Positions 1 to 10,269 of a DNA stretch of 64,000 bases are shown here, piece by piece; within the stretch, counting starts at the first letter, position 1; the number at the start of each line of letters is the position of its first letter. The DNA is taken from positions 3,300,001 through 3,364,000 of the forward strand of contig NC_087390.1 of the NCBI RefSeq assembly GCF_963675165.1. The letters run 5' to 3'. The position numbers and the translations under genes were made by a program. Source of the DNA: Halichondria panicea. Its lineage: Eukaryota > Porifera > Demospongiae > Suberitida > Halichondriidae. The notes under the pieces were generated by a model. It was not told the DNA's origin, made no database searches, and was given only the letters and a program-made list of their open reading frames with translations.

Positions 1-1440
1 GCCAGAACAAAACTGTGGACAGGCTTGATTCCCGACCTCCCTTTCAGAGGGAGGCGACGCCCGACTACATAATAGGCTGAATTTGGGGCAGTGCTCAAAA
101 GCATAATAGGGGGCAGAATTATTTCTACCTACTCAGATATACTCGAGGTTTTGCAGTTTGGAAATCTAGGCACCGCGGGAGAATAATAATACGGACAATA
201 ATTATTTTTTGTAAAGGATTTGATTTCCTAAAGAGCAACATGTACATGTAGGTGGACATGTACCTACATGTACATGTACAATGTAGCTGTCAAGGAGGGC
301 TTCACTAACCCCGGGTTTGTAAATCTGGCCAATATCGTCTCCTGCATAATCGAGTGATCCCTGTGGCTAGCCGTCAGTCGTCACCAGGAGCTGGGGGGGA
401 GGAGGATATAGCTCTGATAGCAGTGATAAACATCAGTACAGTTTCACAACTGTACCCCCCCCCCCACACACACACACAGGCTCATAGCTAAGGCCACTCC
501 AAATGAGACTGTAGTTTCCCGTCCAACTCGCGCTTCTTGCTTTAGCTACCTCATTGATAGTCATTATGATACATCCGCTTATAATTTACTAGAGTCTCTG
601 ACGGGAAACTACAGTCTCATTTGGAGTGGCCTAATGTACTGTACACAACTTCCCCCCCTACAAGTGGATAGGCCTGGAAGGGGACAGAAGCTTCAATAAC
701 CAGCCTTGAGCCAGCCCAAAAGTACCAAATTATTTTCAGGCTCTAAATCTGAAACGCTCTGCTCAAGGCCCTCCTGCAATTAATTATAATACGTGAGTAA
801 GCTTAATGGATAGATATACAGTTCTCTTCAAATTGCAAACTTTCTCAATAATTTTTTTCCACCTGTACAGTGGAAGACAAACAAAAGGACTTTATATATC
901 AGCTGCAACAACTAGAACAGTTATACAGCACATGCATAATTATAATAAATTTATTTGTCTAGTTCACATATAATCATCTCACTTACCATAAGCCATATAG
1001 CTAGCTAGCTTACTGCTTGTGTCTTGGTACCACCATGGTGTCAGTAGTTTGAATTAATTTCTATTTAAAGCACTAGCGCTGCGGCTTTAAATCCACTGAC
1101 CGCGGCCACTATAAAGGAACAATCCGCCGCTAGCTGCACAATTTAGATGGCCACCTTTACCTGCATATTTGTAAAGATCGTCAGTAAGAAGAAGAGTTAG
1201 GAGTTCAGGAACAACGCATTTGTGCTCTCCTTGGTGAGTAGATTCAGATTTATGGCGCAATATTAGTGCCAAAATTAGAGTATATACGTATTTGTATCTA
1301 GGGGGTACTCTTTTTGTAAACTGGTATAGAAAATAAACATTCAGGGGTACACTTTTTATCACTTGGGGGTACTCTTATCAGTTTAGGTACACAAATAATT
1401 CTTTTGAGGGTACCTACTCTTCCATATTATAATGACCTGA
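1..1440. other. Non-coding stretch with no recognisable gene
   Basis: Apart from the MITE at 492-631 and a palindromic ACATGTAC run near 239-281, I see no gene here. A short minus-strand open frame at 1087-1362 has no recognisable domain and is probably chance. Confidence 0.5.
492..631. mobile_element. 140-bp MITE with GGCCACTCC ends
   Basis: Perfect 32-bp terminal inverted repeats (492-523 and 600-631) begin GGCCACTCCAAATGAG. The 3-bp repeats TAA at 489-491 and 632-634 look like a target duplication, which fits PIF/Harbinger-type elements (TWA targets). There is no coding capacity. A second element with the same first 11 bases lies at 15070-15344, so this is a family in this genome. Superfamily is inferred from the target only. 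Confidence 0.8.
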
Positions 1441-1444
1441 AGAG

Positions 1445-1790
1445 TATGTGTGGTACGTTGGTCTGTTTGTTACCCGAGGCGCGTGGGCGGCCACGGGTAT
1501 AGTAGTCTGTTGGTTTGTTTGTTAACCCGAGGCGCGTGGGCGGCCACGGGTTATAGTAGTCTGTCTGTTTGTCTGTTTGTTTCTTTGTTAACCCGAGGCG
1601 CGTGGGCGGCCACGGGTTATAGTAGTCTGTCTGTTTGTCTGTTTGTTACCCGAGGCCGTGCCGCGGCCAGCGGGTATAGTAGTCTGTTGGTTTGTTACCC
1701 GAGGCGCGCGTGGGCGGCCACGGGTATAGTAGTCTGTTGGTTTGTTTGTTTGTTTGTTTGTTTGTCTGTTTGTCACTAGTATATCTACTC
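1445..1790 (+). repeat. GC-rich minisatellite with TTTG runs
   Basis: About six imperfect copies of a 50-65-bp unit. Each has a GC-rich palindromic core (CCCGAGGCGCGTGGGCGGCC followed by ACGGGT) and then TATAGTAGTCTGTTGG and (TTTG)n. Single copies of the same core recur inside the large array near 34056 and 34822, which ties the two repeat regions together. Open frames across it are by-products of the repeat. Confidence 0.85.
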
Positions 1791-3380
1791 ACCTGGATGC
1801 CATAGCGCTGCGTTTGCAGCATAGGTAGCCTTCACATAACAATATCTTGGTTTAAATAGTGGCAGATTTTGATGTTAAAGCTTCTTTGTCGAGCAAAAGC
1901 TAAGAAGCTTGAATAAGCTTGTGACTAGGTCTGCTTACCTGGATGTTCTAGCACTGCGTTTACAGCATGAGTAGCCTCCACACAACAAGTTAGTACTTTT
2001 GATAGTGGCAGCTTTCGGTGTTAAAGCTTCTTTGTCTAATAAAAGCGAGCAAAATGTAGCTTGAACAGAACTTGCACATGCGTTACTTATAACTGAAGTG
2101 ATCCTGTACCAAGAACGATGGAACAGGGTCACTACAGTAGAAAGCTGTATATACCAGGAACAATGGAAGAGGGTCACTAGTAGAAGCTTGAATATAGCTC
2201 CTGCTGCTGACTGGGATCCTACTCCATGCAGAACCTGGAGCCATACTTCTCTGAGACTCCAGGCTTCTTTACTGTGATCCTAATCCACAGTGCATATATC
2301 TATAGTACCACTACCTGTTCTCAAATGTTCTGAGTTGCTGTGCAAGTCATACATGATAACAACATCACTATATGCACTGCATTATATTTCTGGTTTCTTT
2401 ATAATCATGTCACCAGCCGAGGGTTTGCACTTTAGTGCTCTAGTTTGTTTGTTTGTTTGTTTGTGATGGGGTTTTCTACTCACCTGGATGCCATAGCGCT
2501 GCGTTTGCAGCATAGATAGCCTTCACACAACAATATCTTGATTTAAATAGTGGCAGATTTTGATGTTAAAGTTTCTTTGTCGAATAAAAGCGAGCAAAAG
2601 CTAAACTTGCCCGTTGGCAGCTGCTAACTACACGCGGCCTTTATTCGAGATACCCTATGTTACATATGTGATTTTTTCCACATGGGTTACTTACAGCTGA
2701 CGTGATCCTGTACCAGAAACAATGGAACAGGGTCACTAAAGTAGAAAGCTAGAATTACTGCCTCTGCTGACTAGGTATTTGCAGCTGAAGTGATCCCGTA
2801 ACATGAATAAGGGCCAAGAAAGTAGAATTGTGACTGGTTGTTGACTGACTCTGGATCCTATACTCTAGCCTGGAAGGAGCCATACTTCTCTTAGTCTAAG
2901 ACTCCAGGCTTCTTTGCTGTGATCCCAGTCCACAGTGCATGTCTCATGTGACATACTCAATGTTTCAGCATCCCTACAGTCTGGTTTAGTTTTATTGCTC
3001 TTGAGTTGCTGTGCTAGTCATACATGCACTGCATTAATCACTCTTCTGGTTTCTTTATTATCATGTCACCAGCCGAGGGTTTGCACTTTAGTGCTCTAGT
3101 TTGTTTGTTTGTTTGTTTGTAACGAGTATATCTACTCACCTGGATGCCATAGCACTGCATTTACAGCATAGATAGTCTTCACACAACAATATCTTGGTTT
3201 AAATAGTGGCAGATTTTGATGTTAAAGCTTCTTTGTCGAGTAAAAGCGAGCAAAAGCTAAGAAGCTTAAACTTGCCACGTGGCCTTGAGTCAAGGTACGG
3301 GATCACTTCAGCTGAAAATACGTAGTCAAGGCTTGATTACGTATTTTCAGCTGAAGTGATCCCGTACCAGGAACAATTGA
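1780..3380. repeat. About 700-bp repeat units upstream of the Helentron
   Basis: Two to three diverged copies of a unit that recurs at 30930-36890. Landmarks are TACTCACCTGGATGCCATAG, AGTGGCAGATTTTGATG, a CCAGCCGAGGGTTTGCAC box and a (TTTG)n tract. The last copy ends in a near-perfect inverted repeat (3300-3369, arms around GGGATCACTTCAGCTG), directly before the Helentron 5' region. Position and the matching blocks in the Helentron 3' tail near 22185-22260 suggest that these are terminal or non-autonomous Helentron derivatives; that part is inference. Confidence 0.75.
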
Positions 3381-3508
3381 TAGTTTTGTCATGCGCACTA
3401 TGAGCATAACCAAGCCCATCCACGTGGTTTTAATCATTATTGAAGACCTGTGAAAGCCTGAATTACAAGGACAGATCAGACTAGACTTCTTGGACCGAAG
3501 ATATCAAT

Positions 3509-4129
3509 ATGCCCTTCTCTAAACCTTGTCCCCAATGTGGGGATGAGGTCCACATCAGGACACTGAGGTGTCCAAATTGCGACCATGTTCTGCGGAATAG
3601 TAAGTCCCTTACTGTACGTAGAAAAAGCAATACAGCATCTATGATGGTACGTAGAGCTTTAGAAACACCAAGCAAAGTTCAACAACGACTACAGTACGAG
3701 TGTGAGCGTGCTAACAAAAAGCGACGTGAAGAATCACCTGAAACAACTAGTAAGCGTAGGAAGCTTGAGCATGAGCGTGTTATCAAAAATCGAAGTGTAG
3801 AATCACCTGAGACAACTAGTAAGCGTAGGAAGCTTGAGCATGAGCGTGTTGTCGAAAATCGAAGTGTAGAATCACCTGAGACAACTAGTAAGCGTAGGAA
3901 GCTTGAGCATGAGCGTGTTGTCAAAAATCGAAGTGTAGAATCACCTGAGACAACTAGTAAGCGTAGGAAGCTTGAGCATGAGCGTGTCATCGAAAATCGA
4001 AGTGTAGAATCACCTGAAAAATCTCAAAAGCGTAGGAAGCTTGAGCATGAGCGTGTTATCAAAAATCGAAGTGTAGAATCACCTGAGACAACTCAAAAGC
4101 GTAGAAAGCTGGACAACGAGCGTGCTTAA
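3509..4129 (+). pseudogene. Helentron N-terminal zinc-ribbon segment with 23-aa repeats
   Basis: The frame opens with a four-cysteine ribbon (CPQC near residue 8, CPNC near residue 21). It then has about six tandem 23-residue repeats built on RSVESPETTSKRRKLEH, encoded by a 69-bp minisatellite (about 3715-4125). The basic KRRK blocks could act as nuclear localisation signals (inference). The frame stops at 4127-4129, but the same protein continues in another frame from 4131, so a single-base indel has broken it. Copy 2 of the element keeps the ribbon at 25822 but has only degenerate traces of the repeats, so the expansion is specific to copy 1. Confidence 0.75.
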
Positions 4130-4130
4130 A

Positions 4131-4810
4131 AAATCGTGCCTTAGAATCGCCTGAGACAACTCGCAGACGTGTAAAGCTTGAGTGTGAGCGCACAGCTTCT
4201 AGACGCTCTAATGTTTCTATAGATAACGCTATAGAATCATTTATTAATAAAACGAAGGAAGGACCAAATTATGTATGTGTCTCTTGCAATCGACTAATGT
4301 ATAGACAATCAGTAGTATCCTTCACTAAAAGTAAGTACACTAAAGCAAAAACGCCCATGTTAAATACAGTAGTAGGGAATGATAATTTGTATGCTAGTTT
4401 TAACGGAAAGTATTTCATATGTAGAACTTGTGATGGTGCCCTGTCTAAAGGATGCATGCCTATACAGTCTGTAGCAAACAATTTGTCATTAGCTTCTGTA
4501 CCCCCTGAGCTTGCCTGTTTGAACAAACTAGAAACCAGATTACTCTGCCTAAGAATAGCATTTATGAAAATGGTTGCCCTTCCATCTGGTAAACAAAGGT
4601 GTATCCATGGTCCCGCTGTAAACGTTCCAATAAGGTTAGACAGTGTTGTTCAAACATTGCCTAGGTTACCTGATCAAAGTCAGCTTGTCCCATTAAAATT
4701 CAAAAGAAAATTAGAATACAAAGGCCATTATATGTATGAATACATTACTCCAGAAAAGATTTTCAGTGCCCTAGACTGGCTTAAAGCAAACCACCCCAAT
4801 TATGCTAGCA
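4131..4810 (+). pseudogene. Helentron DUF6570-like segment
   Basis: Continuation of the Helentron protein after the frameshift. Visible are a CVSC/CRTC cysteine pair set and then the region commonly found before Helitron Rep domains, with GKQRCIHGPAVNVP and the LPRLPDQSQLV motif (DUF6570-type by resemblance). The reading frame runs directly into the TTAA target of the Kolobok-like element at 4811-4814. The annotated-looking stop at 4831 lies inside that insertion and is not the ancestral end. The equivalent region in copy 2 is 28262-28620. Confidence 0.75.
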
Positions 4811-4896
4811 TTAAACGAGAAGCTTGCGCATAAAATTGATACGCAATCTATGAACTGCGCGTTTACGCACTCGTTGCTAGAGCGCTACGCCCACGG

Positions 4897-4903
4897 TATA
4901 AAA
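4897..4903 (+). promoter_or_regulatory. TATA box in the left end of the Kolobok-like element
   Basis: TATAAAA followed by a GC-rich block, in an arrangement mirrored in the right end. It lies about 210 bp before the start codon of the P2X7-C-like gene. The duplicated TATA/GC arrangement at both ends suggests that each end serves as the promoter of one gene. Confidence 0.6.
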
Positions 4904-5111
4904 GGGGCAGGGCCCGGCCGGAAGTGAATGCTGCTGCAAATGGCGGCTAATTCAAACTCTGGCTGCTCTCTGACTCTATGCACACACACGTACAGTACAC
5001 AAACACACTTATTTTACTGCACATGCCCAGAAGTAGCCTTAGAAGGCCTGAACACATGGCAGCAACACTTCTAAGTTTTTTCAAGACCCATATGGTTTTT
5101 TTTGTGGTACA

Positions 5112-6011
5112 ATGGCTTCTGGCAGCTCCAACAGCGATGGAAATAGAGATATAACAGTAAGAACACAATAGAACAATGTAAAAAGTCATACAAATCCATA
5201 CTTTAGCTAATACTAATGAGTGGGGAAGCAGTTCCAAGTGATTGGGTGGACAGGTTCAACGACTTTCTCCGGAACAACCAACCAAGCGGCAATCGAACAG
5301 TACAGCTGACGTTGAATGCAACACTAGCACTAGACACTCATAGCGACGACTCAGAACCACAAGAAGGTACATGTACATAAAAGTAGAAATAAACACACAA
5401 GTCAAATTTTTTTATTAGAATACCCGCACCATGTTCGTGGTTACCAGCACAACCCAGCAACTCCAGTTCTCCGTGGCATTGATCACTGCATACACTGCCT
5501 GTGTTCACCGTGTGTGATTCAGCTTCCTCCAGACTTTCTAAGAGGATCTTGTGGCCCCCATCCTGCCAACGATGAGAAAAGACATCAACTGTACAGAAAG
5601 TTCTGGAGGTTGCTGAATACACTGAGAGTGTGGGTAGATGATGAGTATTTGGCTAGGAAGGAGACGAGGACAGTGATACATGACAAGAGGGAAATAATCC
5701 CGAAATGTGTAGTTTTAGTAAGTGATAAAATTTTACAGGTATGTACATGTACTGTTTCTCTTGTGTAGGAGATTAGGAGGAGGTACCCCAGCCACAATGG
5801 CATATACCGTGACTACAGGTAAGGCCTTGATATCAAATGGAATAGTGTGCCTACTATGCTAAGAGACTAGGAATTTAGCATAGGGGGGCTAACAAGAGCA
5901 AAGCAAATACTAATTCCTTATTACTATTACAGATCAACATTTGAGGCAGAAACTGATGAGTATTTGCCAGAAGAGGCTGGTATGGAAACCGAGTCCACCT
6001 CTAGAGAGTGA
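5112..6011 (+). CDS. P2X7 C-terminus-like zinc-module protein of the Kolobok-like element
   Basis: Five exons (5112-5156, 5207-5366, 5419-5717, 5769-5818, 5933-6011) join in frame to 210 codons ending in TGA. The core matches the cytosolic 'ballast' domain known from P2X7 receptors and from stand-alone invertebrate proteins: clustered Cys/His (H91, C92, C95, C97, C100, C113, H116), an aromatic/basic stretch LYRKFW, then EIIPKC and a terminal IRRRYP..GIYRDY block. There are no channel or membrane segments, so it is not a receptor. The C-terminus is acidic. Its place beside the transposase in one TTAA-flanked unit suggests a role as a DNA-binding or accessory transposition factor (inference). 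The short second intron (5157-5206) was chosen because the alternative acceptor at 5220 gives an early stop. Confidence 0.72.
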
Positions 6012-6120
6012 CTGCCTTATAATTATCCTGTACACACCAATTACGTAGTAAATAAAACTCATTAATTGTTAGTCGGCCATGTCATCATTAATTGTTAGTC
6101 GGCCATGTCATCATTAATTG

Positions 6121-8635
6121 TTAGTCGTCCATGTCATCGTCCTCAGCCTCTGACTCGTCAGAATATTCTGGTGGCATCACTCCGTCTTCTAAGGTCACGT
6201 CATCATTCTGCTCCTCTACTACGTCATCTTCTTCGATCAATTCTCTACGAAAGTTACATGTCAAATGCCCTTACATGTACGTACACATTGTAATCATACC
6301 TCATGTCAGCTTTGTTTTGTTCAACATACATTGCCCATAGCAAAGCAACAAATTTAAAACCTTTCTTCACTAAGGCTTTCATTGCTGTGCGGCGATCTGG
6401 TCGTCGAAGGTCACTCACTTTGCTCATACTGGTGTAAGAGCGATTGACGTTCTCATTCTAGAATAAAGCAATTATCGATAGTATAGACTGAAATTTAAAG
6501 TAAATGTAAGCTCTAAATACTACTACAAATTAGTGTACGAGAATCTCTCCCCCCACATAGTGTACACATAATAATACTCCATGTACGTACCCAATCCAAG
6601 ACAGCCAAATTCATTCGCATTATGAACGTCTCAGTCGAAAAGTGAATGCGCTTGGGTAGGTAGGTGAGGAGTTGATGGTTGAACGACTCAACCCAGTAGG
6701 TATCACGACACTATACAATATACGGGTATGTTATACAAACAACACATGTTTAATCCTTACCGAACAGAAATCTTTAGCATAGCGGTAAATGTACGTCGTA
6801 TGGAGCTGCTTTATGAGAGCTTCTATAGCCTTTCTGCTAACAAGCTTGTCCCTACTGGGTTCGTAGTCGTCCATGTGGCAAGTAGAGGAAGGGTGGCAAT
6901 TTGTGTGGATTCTCTACAAAAACATCAATGTATTACTAATAAACACGCAACAATAATAACTAACCTGGTAGTGATTAGGGATATTCATTATTATCTCCTT
7001 CAGTTTCTCAGCAGACCCTCCGCAATTTTTCATTGCCCAATACAGGTGGATCTTTATACTTCTTCCTATTAATGCACACCTTACTAGTGTACATGAAAGT
7101 TTAATTAGTAGATTCTTACGTTTATCTGATAATTCAGGAAACCAAACCTTCCCTCTATCACGAACTAGGCCCTGTGTTACTTTCTTTATTTCCTTCGACA
7201 CATTCTTCGTTCCTAAAATGTGTGTGAAAATGATACAACATACCACACATTTTCTTACCATGCCAAGTGTCGTAGGAATTGATGAGTCCCAACTCGTCTG
7301 ACACGTACTTTGCGACCTGCACCTGCATATCATGAGCTACCTCGATGACTTCAATACCTAGATTTGGCAATAATTATTATGTGCATTCATTTATTATGGG
7401 GATAAACCTCTGCTTTGCACTTGAGGGATAACAAGCTTGGTACACGCAAGTTCTCTGGTCTGTGCAGTGGAGTGTTCGGCCCGAGAGAGAGTTGATATGC
7501 CGAGTATCTTCTTGTTGCTGAAAATATACAAAATAAATACAAAACCGACAGAGACACACTAACTTCCCACCTTCCAGACAGGCAAGGCACAGTTGTGTGG
7601 TATGCGTTGGCTGTTGAGTCGTGCCGGGCATCAGTGATTACCCACTAAGTTTAAAACAATAATAAAATTATTTATTACTAGTAATACGGTACACAAACAC
7701 ACCTCTCCTTTGTTGGTGGTATACTCAGGAAGGGCCTTCACATCAAAAACAGCCGACATCATGCTCACGTTTGCTGCCCTTTGTACAATGTCACGGTAAC
7801 CTAGCTTTCCGTACACTGAGGAAACATATGAATTTACTTACACTCTGGGTATAGTTGGAGTGAGCTAACCTTGTCGGATGTAACTTTGACCAACAGTCCC
7901 TAAACCACAGAACTGACTAAAGTGGGTGTATTGGGAGGGTAGAATTCCAGCACAAGTAAACCCATGAACAACCCTATATAAAATATACCAGAGATGCAGT
8001 AAACACATAACTATGGTGTGGTATCCATAAGCTTACTTCTGGTTCACCAAATAATGTCCTCCAAATACACGGGAGCTAGACCACTTTCTCTTCTGCACCT
8101 TACAGCGTCGGCAGCAAAAAAGAGCTCGTACCACATGTCCTTTCTACAAAAAAACACACGTGTAATTTATAAAACTGACAGTCAACTTTCAACACACACC
8201 TGTACTATTGACTGGACTTCCCAGGGACTTCTAGTTACCCCACACGGACAGGGCGTGGCAAGCCCTTTCACTAGGTCAGTGAAACAATGATACTCCGTGG
8301 CAAAGAGTTGTTGCCCATCGGAAGTATCGTTTTTGTACATACCTGCACGATGCTTCATAGAGCATTTACTTATGATGCTTGTATTGCTTACCATTGTTGC
8401 TCATAAAGCTCCTGATTGCAGTGACAGGGGTAGGGGGAGGGTGTGAGTGATCTGGGTCACCTTCAACAGAAGCACAGAGTGTGCTCAACAGGCTAAAGTT
8501 GTCAAGCAGAGGGCTTCCAGGAGGCTTTAGCAGCTCACGGACGTGCTTTAGGCGACCAAGAAACGCTTGCTTCTCCTCTTCATCAACGAAGTGAACGTCC
8601 ATTGTGTAGCGCACCCGTTTCCTTGAAGTAGCCAT
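6121..8635 (-). CDS. Kolobok-like DDE transposase, 14 exons
   Basis: Exons, in transcript order: 8635-8392, 8342-8200, 8143-8037, 7973-7870, 7815-7703, 7644-7571, 7517-7408, 7357-7259, 7212-7120, 7065-6965, 6913-6761, 6710-6591, 6457-6300, 6244-6121. All have GT..AG introns with consistent phase, giving 580 residues with no stop. A four-cysteine zinc knuckle comes early (CPCG, then CCRRC), followed by KWSSSRVFGGHYLVNQK. The presumed catalytic triad is D242 in ITDARHDS, D308 in VAHDMQ and E455 in YWVESFNH. NSYDTWHG and KRIHFS..F..R are conserved in this transposase family as I know it. The tail is acidic. It is expressed toward the P2X7-C-like gene, probably from a TATA box at 8830-8836. The family name rests on motif memory plus the TTAA target. 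Confidence 0.82.
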
Positions 8636-8829
8636 CGCAAACTAGCTTACTGTTTACTGACTAAAAGACCACGTGTCTAAGCGGATGTCAAGCGTTCAAT
8701 ACGCCCCTTTTACGCTCATAAAAGCATTGCTAAAGGCAGTGAATCTGGGATACAGCCTGAGCGCAAAGAGTAGCCATTTTATCCCTTATAAATTTTGCGT
8801 GCGACATTTTTTTGGCCGGGCCCCGCCCC

Positions 8830-8836
8830 TTTTATA
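8830..8836 (-). promoter_or_regulatory. TATA box in the right end of the Kolobok-like element
   Basis: On the minus strand this reads TATAAAA within GTGGGTATAAAAGGGGCGGG. It is nearly identical to the left-end copy and lies about 195 bp before the transposase start codon at 8635. Confidence 0.6.
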
Positions 8837-8854
8837 CCCACGCTTCTCGTTTAA

Positions 8855-9718
8855 GATTAATGCTGAATGGTCCAAAAACTCTAAAGAGTTAGACCTTGAT
8901 TTATTTGATGGCTTAATGAAAAATACTGTTAGTGATTCTGTTGCTGCAGGTGACAATAAACTTGAAAAACTGGTCAAAGCCAGTGTTGTTAGTACTACTA
9001 TCCCAGATGAAACCTCTTTAAAGGGTGTTAGCACCTCCTTACCTGAAGATAGAGTGGCCTCAGCATTCCACAGTGATAGTAATTTGTCTGGGTTAGTTCC
9101 TTTGAAGTTTGCTACTCCCTGCCTAACAGTTGCTTCTAAATGTTTAGAGCAGTTTGCCTCTGGCTGTAATTTGACTATTCATAATGTGCCAGGAGATGGC
9201 AATTGCTTATTTTGGGCAGTAGCTTACCAGCTAAATACAAAGACTGTGTGCAGTACTAGTGCCCCTGAACTGAGACAGATGGTAGCCTCTTACATGGAAA
9301 ACCATAGTGACCATTTCAGCAGCTTTTTAGCTGGATCTCAACCCTCTAGTAACCCGTATGACAATGATACAGAGGCTCCCACTATTGAAGATTCTTTCAT
9401 TGATAGTATGACTGATCCTGATTTGCAGTTACTAGCCAGGTGGACTAGATATCTTGAAAGGCTTAGACACGGTGCCTGGGGAGATAACCTATGTATAGCA
9501 GCAATAGCTGACATCTTTTCTGTAACAATCAATGTGTATGCTGCGAATGAACAAAGATGTAACGTTCTTACAGTTAAGCCTCAAAATGGGTCTACTTTAT
9601 TTGAGGTTAATATTGGACTTATATTACAATGGCACTTTGTAGGCCTTGATGAAGTACCTGAGCTTAATGAGCCTACTATCAGCTTAGGGTCATCTGCAAC
9701 TACACAGGGTATATCTAC
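8855..9718 (+). pseudogene. Helentron OTU-domain segment
   Basis: This part of the Helentron protein resumes at the right TTAA copy (INAEWSK) and encodes an OTU-type cysteine protease fold. The nucleophile motif is NVPGDGNCLFWAVAY (Asp and Cys of the OTU signature), and the catalytic histidine is in LQWHFVGLDEV. OTU domains are a known accessory of Helentrons; a role in ubiquitin removal is inferred from family. The frame is open up to the CGAT target of the next insertion at 9719-9722. In copy 2 the Cys motif reads NVPGYGDCLFWAV, with the preceding Asp altered to Tyr, consistent with decay. Confidence 0.82.
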
Positions 9719-10269
9719 CGATCACCGCTGTTTCAAGACTGCCACTTAGTTTGTAATTAGAACATACTGCAATTCAATGAAATATTGGAAAAGTGGGTGT
9801 GGTTTTCTATCTGTAAATTTCCTGTCTTGTGCAATATTCATACCCATGGCAACTGCTCAGTTATTCATTTAAATCACATGCAAGCAGAGTGACTGTCATG
9901 TGCATCTTGTCATCTACTGAATGACACCAAATGCGCATAGCAACAGCCAATAGGCTGCGCGTGCGCACATGGAAACTACACTGCACTTAATTAATGTACA
10001 ACTACAAGGTTGTAAGTGGATGTGTTCATAAGTGATCACTGATCAGCTGGAGTTTTTCCATGAAGTGTACTCTGCAGCAACAGGAAGAGGAAGTGTTACA
10101 CTACTAGTTTGACTGCAACAGGTAATTGGACACATTTTTTACAACAAGATATTAGGTCCGAAACTTGATGCAAATTTGATTAGAATACAATACATACGTA
10201 CACAAATAATAGTGTAGAAACAATATAACAATGAATAATAACATTAAGTCATTTATATAATGTTTAGGA

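Larger units (their letters stand above)
4815..8850. mobile_element. Complete two-gene Kolobok-like transposon (TTAA target)
   Basis: The 4,036-bp element is flanked by TTAA at 4811-4814 and 8851-8854, and starts and ends with the inverted repeat ACGAGAAGC. Longer inverted blocks inside each end (4890-4919 and 8813-8843) hold a TATA box and a GC-rich stretch. It encodes two convergent genes: a P2X7-C-like protein on the plus strand and a DDE transposase on the minus strand, whose stop codons are about 110 bp apart. TTAA duplication is characteristic of Kolobok and piggyBac; the transposase motifs and ends fit Kolobok better. All splice junctions keep frame, so it could still be active (inference). 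Confidence 0.85.

Noticed and set aside
1935-2177. Repeated minus-strand frames (SLLLDKEALTPKA and following) as a gene family
   Set aside because: The frame is open in one half of the repeat unit but broken in the other half and in most copies; better read as repeat DNA.
3679-3990. Minus-strand frame of SCSSFLRLLVVSGDST repeats
   Set aside because: It is the antisense shadow of the 69-bp coding minisatellite on the plus strand.
4947-5237. Minus-strand frame with hydrophobic segments at the left of the Kolobok-like element
   Set aside because: It lies antisense to the promoter and first exons of the plus-strand gene and has no domain.
5112-6011. A true P2X receptor gene
   Set aside because: There are no membrane segments or extracellular cysteine-rich domain. 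Only the C-terminal zinc module is present, inside a transposon.
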